A stretch of 42,951 bases of DNA, taken from contig CANHRI010000017.1 in assembly GCA_947463515.1 (NCBI GenBank), forward strand, positions 1 to 42,951. The letters are read 5' to 3'. Every line of letters starts with the position of its first letter. Position 1 is the first letter of the stretch. The DNA is from Flavobacteriaceae bacterium (GTDB lineage Bacteria; Bacteroidota; Bacteroidia; Flavobacteriales; Flavobacteriaceae). The notes under the pieces are model-generated. The model saw nothing but the letters and a program-made list of their open reading frames with translations. It was not told where the DNA came from and did not search any database. A program made the translations under genes and the position numbers. Shown here piece after piece: positions 24,929 to 33,021 of this stretch.

Positions 24929-25900
24929 TTATAATTCTTCCAACATTTTGGAGATTTCATCCAATTTTGGGGTCAGGATGATTTCAATGCGTCGGTTTTT
25001 CGCTTTCCCTTCAGCGGAGGTATTGGGTTGCAATGGCGCATACTCACCACGACCGGCAGCGGTTAGATTTTGACGGTTAATGTCTTTGTTTTCCGAAAGA
25101 ATATTTACAATTGCGGTAGCCCGTTTGGTCGATAAATCCCAATTGCTTTCGATGCCGCCTCCAATGTTTCCTAAGATTTTATCATCATCGGTATGTCCTT
25201 CAATCAATACTGAAATTTCAGGGTTTTGCGCTAAAACTTTACCCAATTCGACTACGGCTTTTTTCCCTTCGATACCCACAGCCCAGCTTCCGGTTTGGAA
25301 CAACAATTTGTTTTCCATCGAAACATATACTTTACCGTTTTTCTGTTCAATAGTCAACCCTTTTCCTTCAAAGGCATTTAATGCGCGTGAGAGGTTGTCT
25401 TTCAAACGTTTCATATTGGCATCTTTAGCCGCAATGTAAGCCTCCAATTCATTGAGTCGTTTGGAGCTTGCTTCCAATTCGCTTCGTAATTTGTTTAAAC
25501 GTTCTTGCTCGGCAGCCATGGCTTTCTCCTTCGCTTCCAACTGCGCCAATAGCTCTCTGTTTTTATTGATATTGTTACTCAAGGCCTCATTGCTGTCTTT
25601 TTCTAAAGCCGAATAAGCCGCTTGTAAATTCTTTAGGCTTTTTTCAGATGCACTGAGTTCGCTTTGAAGTTTATCGCGATCTGATTTGAGTTTGTCATAC
25701 TCAGCTTTAAGTTTAGCCGCATCGGTTTCTAATTGCCCTTTTGCTTTTTGTAACTTTTCATTTTCATCAGAAATCTGACGATTTTCTTTTTTCAAATCGG
25801 CATATTTGCTCTCTAATTCGTTATATATTTTTTTAGAGACACAAGAGGTAGTTAATACGACTAGGGTAAAACCTAAAAACACTTTTTTTATCATAATCAT
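24929..25900 (-). CDS. OmpA-family lipoprotein with coiled coil
   Basis: 323 residues. Lipoprotein signal ending VVLTTSC (Cys20), then a long heptad-rich coiled coil (about 25-170), then an OmpA C-terminal peptidoglycan-binding domain (about 185-315) with VLIEGHTDDDKI, NWDLSTKRATAIVNIL and AAGRGEYAPLQPN...NRRIEI. It probably tethers the outer membrane to peptidoglycan, with the coiled coil as a spacer. Downstream of xth by 4 nt, so one minus-strand operon xth / ompA-like / AKR is likely. Confidence 0.92.
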   Translation of the reverse strand: MIMIKKVFLGFTLVVLTTSCVSKKIYNELESKYADLKKENRQISDENEKLQKAKGQLETDAAKLKAEYDKLKSDRDKLQSELSASEKSLKNLQAAYSALEKDSNEALSNNINKNRELLAQLEAKEKAMAAEQERLNKLRSELEASSKRLNELEAYIAAKDANMKRLKDNLSRALNAFEGKGLTIEQKNGKVYVSMENKLLFQTGSWAVGIEGKKAVVELGKVLAQNPEISVLIEGHTDDDKILGNIGGGIESNWDLSTKRATAIVNILSENKDINRQNLTAAGRGEYAPLQPNTSAEGKAKNRRIEIILTPKLDEISKMLEEL

Positions 25901-25904
25901 TTAT

Positions 25905-26681
25905 TTATGGAGTTTGTTTGTGTTCAATTTCGACAACAATGGGACAGTGATCCGAGTGTTTGGCTTCGGGTAAAATGACTGCCCGTTGCAAACGATCACG
26001 CAACGATTCACTGACCAAGTTATAATCGATACGCCACCCTTTATTGTTGTTACGGGCGTTGGCGCGGTAACTCCACCAACTGTATTGATGGGGTTCTTTG
26101 TTGAAATGACGGAAACTATCGATAAATCCCGACTTCATAAAGGCATCCAACCATGCGCGTTCTTCGGGCAAAAATCCAGAAACCGTTGCATTGCGAATCG
26201 GATCATGAATATCGATGGCTTGGTGACAAATGTTGTAATCGCCACCAATGACTAAATTAGAAACGGTTTGTTTGAGCGTATTGATGTAGGCTTGAAAATC
26301 ATCCATGTATTTGAACTTTTGGCCTAAACGTTCGCTATTGGTTCCCGAGGGCAAATACAAGCTCATCACCGAAAGGTCGCCAAAATCGGCACGAAGGTTA
26401 CGTCCCTCAAAATCCATGTAATCAATCCCTGTTCCATATACTACTGTATCGGGTTTGATTTTGGATAAAATAGCTACCCCACTGTATCCCTTTTTTTGTG
26501 CTGGAAAATAGTATTGATACGGATAACCTGCCGCTGTAATGGCATCGGTTGGAATTTGATCTTCAGTAGCTTTAATCTCCTGAAGGCAAATCATATCGGG
26601 GTTGGCGTGTTGCAACCAATCAAGAAATCCTTTGGTGATTGCCGCTCGAATTCCGTTGACGTTGTAAGAAATAATTTTCAT
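25905..26681 (-). CDS. xth: Exodeoxyribonuclease III (AP endonuclease)
   Basis: 258 residues. MKIISYNVNGIRAA, LQEIKA (catalytic metal ligand Glu35), YSGVAILSK, GGDYNI, and the final SDHCPIVVE with the Asp-His pair mark the exonuclease III / ExoA family. It nicks DNA 5' of abasic sites and trims 3' blocked ends in base excision repair. First gene of a minus-strand group. Confidence 0.96.
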   Translation of the reverse strand: MKIISYNVNGIRAAITKGFLDWLQHANPDMICLQEIKATEDQIPTDAITAAGYPYQYYFPAQKKGYSGVAILSKIKPDTVVYGTGIDYMDFEGRNLRADFGDLSVMSLYLPSGTNSERLGQKFKYMDDFQAYINTLKQTVSNLVIGGDYNICHQAIDIHDPIRNATVSGFLPEERAWLDAFMKSGFIDSFRHFNKEPHQYSWWSYRANARNNNKGWRIDYNLVSESLRDRLQRAVILPEAKHSDHCPIVVEIEHKQTP

Positions 26682-26841
26682 GAATGGGTCAAAAATCGAT
26701 TAGGAAAGCCGTTCCTTTTGTACTTTGTTCAAAAATAGACAATTCAAGGAAACTCTTTTAGGGATGTGGAAAAATTATAATAAATGTTTAACCTTTTTGG
26801 GGAAAAGGGGATTTTTTAAAATGGGGATTCCGAAGAATTGT

Positions 26842-26849
26842 TATCTTTG
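26842..26849 (+). promoter_or_regulatory. -7 promoter element of the OlsF-like gene
   Basis: TATCTTTG, an exact TAnnTTTG, 34 nt before ATG 26884. It supports the internal ATG over the upstream in-frame ATG at 26725. Confidence 0.55.
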
Positions 26850-26883
26850 TTTTTTTACAAAACAGATACAATATAACAACTCC

Positions 26884-28680
26884 ATGGGTTTAGTTACAGC
26901 GAAAGAAGTAGCCAAAGCAATTAATGCCGACAAATACGGAGTATTGGGGACATTTGCAGGATGGTTGTTGATGAAAGTTTTGAAAATTTCTACACTAAAT
27001 AAAATCTACGATCGCAATAAACATTTAAGTGAGCTGGATTTTTTAAATGCGATTTTGGATGAGTTTGAAATCAAATTTGAAATTCCCGAAGAAGATTTAA
27101 AGCGATTGCCCAAAGACGGCGCTTACATTACTATTTCCAACCACCCACTAGGGGGGATTGACGGTATTTTATTATTGAAACTCATGCTGGAGCGTGAACC
27201 TAATTTCAAAATCATAGCCAACTTTTTATTGCACCGTATCGAACCGATGAAACCGTATATCATGCCGGTGAATCCCTTTGAAAATCATAAAGATGCCAAG
27301 TCGAGTGTGGTGGGAATAAAAGAAACGCTTCGCCATTTAAGCGATGGAAAACCTTTAGGAATGTTTCCCGCGGGTGAAGTTTCTACCTACAAAGACGGGA
27401 AATTAGTGGTCGATAAAGAATGGGAGGAAGGCGCGATTAAAGTCATCCGAAAAGCGCAAGTGCCTGTGGTTCCTATCTATTTTCACGCTCAAAATAGTAA
27501 GTTATTCTATTTGCTTTCCAAAATTAGTGACACCTTACGAACAGCCAAATTGCCTTCGGAACTCCTTACGCAAAAAGGACGTGTGATTAAAGTGCGTATC
27601 GGGAAACCCATTCCTGTAGCCGAGCAAAACGAACATGGGACTATAGAAGAATATTCCGAGTTTTTACGGCGAAAAACTTATATGTTGGCCAATTCTTTTG
27701 ACGACGAAAGTAAATTTCAATCCTTGCACGCCTTGAAGCCTGCCAAGAATGTCAAGCAAATTGCACATCCAGCGAACCACGATAAGATTTTAGCTGAAAT
27801 TGATGTCGTGCGTCGTGGCGATTACCGTTTGCTTCAAAGCAAAAACTATGAAGTCTTTTTGGTCTCTGCCGATAAGATTCCCAATATCCTTCACGAGATC
27901 GGGCGCCTTCGCGAGATTACCTTCCGTGAAGTAGGCGAAGGAACCAATGAATCCTTGGACTTGGATAAATTTGACAAGTACTACCAGCACATGTTCTTGT
28001 GGGATGAAGAAACCCAGCGCATTGCCGGAGCGTATCGTATGGGATTGGGAAGTGAGATTTTTCCACAATACGGCATCGATGGGTTTTACTTAAACGATTT
28101 GTTTCGCTTTGAACCCGAATTGTATCCAATGATGGCTCAATCGATCGAAATGGGTCGCGCGTTTATCATTAAAGAGTACCAACAAAAGCCGATGCCTTTA
28201 TTTTTATTGTGGAAAGGGATTGTACATACTACCTTGCGTCACCCCGAGCATAGATATTTGATCGGCGGGGTGAGCATCAGTAATCAGTTTACCGAATTCT
28301 CAAAGTCGTTGATGATTGAGTTTATGAAGTCGCATTACTATGATCCGTATGTGGCGCAATACATTCATCCCAAAATGGAGTATAAGGTCAAATTGAAAGA
28401 TGCCGATAAGGATTTTGTCTTCAATGAAGCCGAAGCCGATTTGAATAAATTTGATAAAATTATTGATGAAATCGAACCCGGGAATTTGCGGTTACCTGTT
28501 TTAATCAAAAAATATATCAAGCAAAATGCACGCGTGATTGCGTTTAATGTTGACCCCTTGTTTAATAACGCCGTCGATGGGTTAATGTATATTCGCATCG
28601 CCGATTTGCCAGAGAGTACCGTCAAACCCGTGATGGAGGAATTCCAAGCGGAACTCGAACGAAAAATGGGGGAACGATAA
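26884..28680 (+). CDS. OlsF-like bifunctional aminolipid acyltransferase
   Basis: 598 residues from ATG 26884; the longer frame from 26725 has an unlikely Lys/Phe-rich leader and crosses the TATCTTTG element. The N-terminal half (about 65-290) is a PlsC-type O-acyltransferase with NHPLGGID (86-93, the HX4D motif) and MFPAGEVS. The C-terminal half (about 325-560) is a GNAT-type N-acyltransferase of the OlsB/hemolysin group (EIGRLREITFREVGEG, YRMGLGSEIFP). OlsF proteins reported from Serratia and Flavobacterium johnsoniae have this architecture and make ornithine- or glycine-type aminolipids by N- then O-acylation. Expected membrane-associated at the inner leaflet. The amino acid head group here is not predictable. 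Confidence 0.87.
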   Translation: MGLVTAKEVAKAINADKYGVLGTFAGWLLMKVLKISTLNKIYDRNKHLSELDFLNAILDEFEIKFEIPEEDLKRLPKDGAYITISNHPLGGIDGILLLKLMLEREPNFKIIANFLLHRIEPMKPYIMPVNPFENHKDAKSSVVGIKETLRHLSDGKPLGMFPAGEVSTYKDGKLVVDKEWEEGAIKVIRKAQVPVVPIYFHAQNSKLFYLLSKISDTLRTAKLPSELLTQKGRVIKVRIGKPIPVAEQNEHGTIEEYSEFLRRKTYMLANSFDDESKFQSLHALKPAKNVKQIAHPANHDKILAEIDVVRRGDYRLLQSKNYEVFLVSADKIPNILHEIGRLREITFREVGEGTNESLDLDKFDKYYQHMFLWDEETQRIAGAYRMGLGSEIFPQYGIDGFYLNDLFRFEPELYPMMAQSIEMGRAFIIKEYQQKPMPLFLLWKGIVHTTLRHPEHRYLIGGVSISNQFTEFSKSLMIEFMKSHYYDPYVAQYIHPKMEYKVKLKDADKDFVFNEAEADLNKFDKIIDEIEPGNLRLPVLIKKYIKQNARVIAFNVDPLFNNAVDGLMYIRIADLPESTVKPVMEEFQAELERKMGER

Positions 28681-28696
28681 TCCTTAAGTAGTATAA

Positions 28697-28724
28697 AAAA
28701 AGCCCTTGTTAAAAAGGGCTTTTT
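28697..28724. terminator. Bidirectional terminator between convergent genes
   Basis: AAAAAGCCCTT (28697-28707) pairs perfectly with AAGGGCTTTTT (28714-28724), 6-nt loop, between the OlsF-like gene (+) and the sugar dehydrogenase gene (-). Confidence 0.85.
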
Positions 28725-28729
28725 GATTT

Positions 28730-30124
28730 TTATTCGCGAATGATTTTCTCGGTATACCGTATGCCGTCTTTTTCTAGTTGCAAGAAATAGAGTCCCGGCT
28801 TTAAGTTGCTGATGTCGATAGTTTGCAGCGTGCTTTGCTCGGGTTGAACCGTTTGTATAATTTTCCCAGAAACATCCAAAAGCGTTAAGGTTTGCATAGC
28901 ATATTGTTTGGGGTTGTTCAAAACAACTATTCCATTTGAAGGATTGGGCGCCAAAGAAAGACCCAATGCAGCAAAAGTCTGCGAACCCATTGAGGTGTCT
29001 GTGATACGGAACAACGACGATCCTCCTGTGATATACAATTCGCCATTCACATCTTCACCAAAAGAAGTAAAGAAGTTATTGCCATTGAAATACGGCGTAT
29101 AGGTAATCGCACCCGTTGCTATATTGAGAATCCCCATACGGTTTTGACAATAGTCGGCAAAAAAGTACTTGTTCAGCATGTTGGGATATAACGTACCTGT
29201 ATACACATATCCTCCTGTGACCGAACAGCCTCCCGTGGCTGCATGGGTGTACTCGGCAAAAGGGGCAATCATTCCAGCGGTATTGCTGCAAGCGCTGTAC
29301 ACTACTGATCCTTCAAAACATTTCCATCCAAAATTTAACCCCGTATTGGGTAGCGGCGACTGAATACGATTAATTTCCTCTACTTCATTTTGACCCACAT
29401 CGGCAATCCACAAATCGCCATTCAATCGATTAAATGAGAACTTCCATGGATTGCGTAATCCCAACGCCCATATTTCTTGTTTTCCATTTTCATTTACAAA
29501 AGGGTTGGTAGGAGGATACCCATAATTTAAAGAACCCGCTGTGGTATTGACATCCAATCGCAACATTTTACCTAAATAAACCCGCGAAGGCGCTGTGAGA
29601 TTCACTTGAAGATTTTGTGCAAAATTTTGCGGATCGCCACCACTACCGCCATCGCCCATACCGATATACAAATATCCGTCAGGACCAAATTTTAATGTAC
29701 CGCCATTGTGGTTTGAAAAGGGTTGATCAATCGTCATGAGTATCGTTCCCGTGGGATTGGCCACATTTGGGTTAGCACTACTCACAGTATACCGAGCAAT
29801 AACCGTATCGCCAACGGTGTTCGTATAGTTAATAAAAAATTGACCATTGGTTGCGTAATTCGGATGAAACGCCAAACCCAACAGCCCTTGTTCCCCACTG
29901 CTCACGGTGAGCGAGGAGACATTCAAGAAAGGCGTCGATAACACGGCATTATTTTGAATAATTCGTATCAATCCGCCCTTTTGAACAATAAACAACCGAG
30001 AATCCCCACAATGGGTAATTTCAACGGCATTACTTAGTCCAGTGACAACGGTTTGTAAGGCAATAGTCTGTGCTGAGGTGATACATCCCCATCCCATCAG
30101 TAGTGATAATAATATTTTTTTCAT
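28730..30124 (-). CDS. Secreted PQQ-type sugar dehydrogenase with T9SS sorting domain
   Basis: 464 residues from ATG 30124 (MKKILLSLLMGWGCITSAQ signal peptide); the frame extends 18 codons upstream without plausibility. A six-bladed beta-propeller of the glucose/sorbosone dehydrogenase (GSDH/YliI) type: EQGLLGLAFHPNY, FSNHNGGTLKFGPDGYLYIGMGDGG, IWALGLRNPWKFSFN, LWIADVGQNEVEEIN. A type A T9SS sorting domain closes the protein (LAPNPSNGIVVL, GKIIQTV, LKPGLYFLQL). It probably oxidises sugars at the cell surface using PQQ supplied from outside or elsewhere in the genome; some family members lack activity. Confidence 0.92.
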   Translation of the reverse strand: MKKILLSLLMGWGCITSAQTIALQTVVTGLSNAVEITHCGDSRLFIVQKGGLIRIIQNNAVLSTPFLNVSSLTVSSGEQGLLGLAFHPNYATNGQFFINYTNTVGDTVIARYTVSSANPNVANPTGTILMTIDQPFSNHNGGTLKFGPDGYLYIGMGDGGSGGDPQNFAQNLQVNLTAPSRVYLGKMLRLDVNTTAGSLNYGYPPTNPFVNENGKQEIWALGLRNPWKFSFNRLNGDLWIADVGQNEVEEINRIQSPLPNTGLNFGWKCFEGSVVYSACSNTAGMIAPFAEYTHAATGGCSVTGGYVYTGTLYPNMLNKYFFADYCQNRMGILNIATGAITYTPYFNGNNFFTSFGEDVNGELYITGGSSLFRITDTSMGSQTFAALGLSLAPNPSNGIVVLNNPKQYAMQTLTLLDVSGKIIQTVQPEQSTLQTIDISNLKPGLYFLQLEKDGIRYTEKIIRE

Positions 30125-30178
30125 GGAGTATTTTATTTGCCGAAAGATACAAAAAAATGATAAGGGTTTGATTGTCAA

Positions 30179-30204
30179 TAAAAAATCCCGAGTTCCCCCG
30201 GGAT
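30179..30204 (-). terminator. Terminator after the DUF4139 gene
   Basis: Minus-strand ATCCCG...CGGGAT stem with an 8-nt loop and a T-run (A-run 30179-30184 on plus). Confidence 0.65.
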
Positions 30205-30236
30205 TCTTGGCATAAAAATGTGTGTTTAGGTTAGGC

Positions 30237-31862
30237 TTATAAATTATCGATGATTTTATCTTTGGGATAGCGCACCTTGTAACTAATCCGTATTTTCTTG
30301 GATTCGTTGGGAGCCAATTTGAGATCCCAGGTCATAAACCCCGTTTCTGGATTGACCGATGCTTTGCCATCTTCCAACAATTCAATCGTAATGTCTTTGT
30401 CCGAACTCAATGGATATTGGTCTTTTAAAGTCAAATTGATTTCTTCTTTTTTGTTATTGCGAATCGTGATGTCATAGGTAAACGTTTGCTCTTTGTACGA
30501 AGACAAAAACTTTATACCCGATTTATCGACCACTTTCTCGCGTTTGATGGAAATCTTTTTATCCCGACCCATGCTCAAACTCAACGTATCGCCGGTTTGC
30601 TCCGGATTGATGAAGGTTTTGCCTACATTCATTTCTTCAAAAACAATATTGGCTTCACCGGGTAACAAATTGTATTGGCCGTAGTTGTCAATTTTAGCCA
30701 ACAAATAAGCTTCCTTCTCCAATCGTGGTGCGCTGTAGAATTTATAGGTGGCCGGAATCTGAATTTCTTTCAACGACACACTGTGCATTTTTCCATTGGA
30801 CAACACATCATACGGAATGTCAATGTCGAAAGTGACGTTGAGTTGGGATTCGGAGATTTGTGTGTAGTCGTCGATGCCATTGTCATATTCTCCGTCAGCA
30901 TTGCTAGAATCCACTACTTTATCCTCGGATTTAAGTGTTTCATTTAATGTATAGGTATTGCTAGTATATCCCAATGTTATTACTTCTTTAGATCTATTGG
31001 TTTGATACCTCAAAAACCACGCTTGCTGTAACGGCGCTTCGTTGCTTTGGTTGGGGTTGCCACTTGACAAACTCATTTTGATTTTTTTCCAATCGATGCC
31101 GGTCGATTGCCAAACTTGGGCTTTGTATAGCAATTGAATGGGGTCTTTAATGCTGTTGGCACGTAAGTCATACATGGGTTTCCAACCTGCGCTGTTGGTG
31201 ATGTACGAAAAATTCAAGGTGACATTCCCCGCGACTTCGTTCAAGACTTGTACCACCAATTTTCCTTTTGACATTTTTTCTTCCTTGGCGGTATTCAATT
31301 GCAAACGCGCATTTAAGTTGGCCAAGGTCTTGTTCCACTTGGTTTCTTTTTCTTTGAAGACTTCAATTTGGTTGTCGAGTTCAATACGTTTGGCCTTATA
31401 ATATTCCACCATTTTCATCAACTCGGCAGTATTCAAACCCGAATTGGCGCCACCCACTTGTTGATTGTTGTCGAGGAGTCCGATGGTTTGTTGGTGGGTG
31501 TAGATTTGAATTTGGACTTTCTTAATTTCTTTTTTAACGATTTCGATACTGTCCCGCACCTTTTTAATGGCGGGATTGCTTTCGTCAATTTCGTATTCAG
31601 AAATATAATTTTTAGTAAACTGCACCGACATCACAGTAACCGATTTCGGAGCTTTGATTTGCAACGTACTTTCATTGATGTAGTCGGCTACATTTTTAAT
31701 TACAATTTCACTATTTCCTACGGGCAGATTCAGTTGGGCCGAATGCTGCAGTTCTGCGCCGCTAAAGTATACCGTGGCGCCTTGTGTTTTTGCGGTGGTA
31801 AACAAGGGTTTTTGGGCGAGGAGGCTTGCAGGAACTAGGAGCAGCCATAGAATATTTTTCAT
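30237..31862 (-). CDS. DUF4139 (mucoidy-inhibitor-A-like) exported protein
   Basis: 541 residues from ATG 31862 (MKNILWLLLVPASLLAQ signal peptide); an in-frame ATG 14 codons upstream lacks a signal-like context. The N-terminal DUF4140 region (about 20-125) begins ATVYFSGAELQHSAQLNLPVGNSEIVI. A coiled-coil section (about 85-200) is followed by DUF4139 (from about 200) with YITNSAGWKPMYDLRA, WKKIKMSLSSGNP and PGEANIVFEEMNVGKTF. The family is widespread with no settled biochemical role; the name comes from MuiA. Periplasmic location inferred. Confidence 0.9.
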   Translation of the reverse strand: MKNILWLLLVPASLLAQKPLFTTAKTQGATVYFSGAELQHSAQLNLPVGNSEIVIKNVADYINESTLQIKAPKSVTVMSVQFTKNYISEYEIDESNPAIKKVRDSIEIVKKEIKKVQIQIYTHQQTIGLLDNNQQVGGANSGLNTAELMKMVEYYKAKRIELDNQIEVFKEKETKWNKTLANLNARLQLNTAKEEKMSKGKLVVQVLNEVAGNVTLNFSYITNSAGWKPMYDLRANSIKDPIQLLYKAQVWQSTGIDWKKIKMSLSSGNPNQSNEAPLQQAWFLRYQTNRSKEVITLGYTSNTYTLNETLKSEDKVVDSSNADGEYDNGIDDYTQISESQLNVTFDIDIPYDVLSNGKMHSVSLKEIQIPATYKFYSAPRLEKEAYLLAKIDNYGQYNLLPGEANIVFEEMNVGKTFINPEQTGDTLSLSMGRDKKISIKREKVVDKSGIKFLSSYKEQTFTYDITIRNNKKEEINLTLKDQYPLSSDKDITIELLEDGKASVNPETGFMTWDLKLAPNESKKIRISYKVRYPKDKIIDNL

Positions 31863-31927
31863 ACTTGGTTTTCGGTTGGTTGTTTTTAAAAACGGCAGTT
31901 TCATGGGTTCTATTGTTTAGAATTGTA

Positions 31928-32455
31928 CTATTTTAAATGGAAATAATATTCTTTTCGGTGGTACCAACTCGATTGATTACCGTTCGGATAACTATGTACA
32001 TAGCGTAAACAGATGCGATTGTCACGTAACGAAAACACCACCCATTTGCCATTGTAAGGGGCGCCGCGCGCTTCTGAAAGCATGTTTGTAAGGAGCGGAT
32101 TGTCGCTATACAGTAGCGCCGCTTGATGGGGTGATTTTGTGAAATCCAAAAGGGTTTGCCCCACCAGGGTGTTGCCGGGTGTGCCTACATAAACCTCTGA
32201 AATATCTATTCGGTGGTTGGGACTGTGTTCGTGCCATCCGGAATGATAGTAATAAAGGAGTTCCCATTGGCTTTGGGGTGTGATTTTTTCGTCTTTTTCT
32301 CTTTTGGGATTGGAATTCCATACCGCAATTGTCGCCAAATCCCGTTTGATGATATCAGGGTCGGTAATACGGGTTAAATATTTCTCCAAAGGATTTTCGC
32401 TTTGGGTAAAACTCCAAAGGATAACACATACCGGCAGAAAGAGCATTTTTTTCAT
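31928..32455 (-). CDS. Uncharacterised exported protein
   Basis: 175 residues from ATG 32455 (MKKMLFLPVCVILWSFTQS, likely signal peptide). The mature part is polar and aromatic-rich: WELLYYYHSGWHEHSPNHRI, YVGTPGNTLVGQTLL and RYVHSYPNGNQSSWYHRKEYYFHLK. I recognise no family. It lies between the DUF4139 gene and a small lipoprotein gene, all minus strand, with 54 nt between this gene and the lipoprotein gene's stop. Confidence 0.75.
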   Translation of the reverse strand: MKKMLFLPVCVILWSFTQSENPLEKYLTRITDPDIIKRDLATIAVWNSNPKREKDEKITPQSQWELLYYYHSGWHEHSPNHRIDISEVYVGTPGNTLVGQTLLDFTKSPHQAALLYSDNPLLTNMLSEARGAPYNGKWVVFSLRDNRICLRYVHSYPNGNQSSWYHRKEYYFHLK

Positions 32456-32509
32456 ACAATGGCTTTTCAACAAAGAGGAGCCATTTAGGAAAAAGGTTGG
32501 AAAGATCTT

Positions 32510-32968
32510 TTATTTTTCTTTTTCCAACGAAATCCCAAGGGCAATAATGTTGGGGAAATACGGAAATTCGAAGGTGTTTTTTAGGGTAAACGTATACGTC
32601 CCTGCTACCAGTTTTTTTCCTGTAAATAACACTTGTTTGACATCGCAAACATCCCCGGTACAATCACCCAATTCTTCCCCTTTTTCATTTTTAAGCGCCA
32701 GCGAAAGGGTGCCGTTTTCATTCCGGTTGGTTCCCGTCAGTTCCCATGTCATGGGCAAACTTGGAAATTGTGACCCATAAACGACACTTCCTTCAACAAA
32801 AGCAGAATAAGTTCCGGCTTCTTTGAGCTTTAGGGTTAGTTTTTTAGCATCATTTTGTACCCACTGACGGCTTTCAGGAAAATCAATCATTTCCCGAGCC
32901 CCTTTATTTTGTTGGCAAGCTATAGTGATTAAAAGCAAAAATGTAAGGAGTCCAAAGGTTGTTTTCAT
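32510..32968 (-). CDS. Small uncharacterised lipoprotein
   Basis: 152 residues. Lipobox ITIAC (Cys18) with following QQNKG. The rest looks like a single beta-sandwich: WELTGTNRNENGTLSLALKNEKGEELGDC, two cysteines in DCTGDVCD, and LVAGTYTFTLKNTFEFPYFPNIIALGISLEK. The layout is loosely like GldH-type gliding lipoproteins, but not enough to call it. Probably anchored in the outer membrane facing the periplasm. Confidence 0.75.
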   Translation of the reverse strand: MKTTFGLLTFLLLITIACQQNKGAREMIDFPESRQWVQNDAKKLTLKLKEAGTYSAFVEGSVVYGSQFPSLPMTWELTGTNRNENGTLSLALKNEKGEELGDCTGDVCDVKQVLFTGKKLVAGTYTFTLKNTFEFPYFPNIIALGISLEKEK

Positions 32969-33021
32969 GGTGATGGTGTTCGTTATTCCTTAAACGCAAA
33001 GAACGTTGGAATCGTATACCT

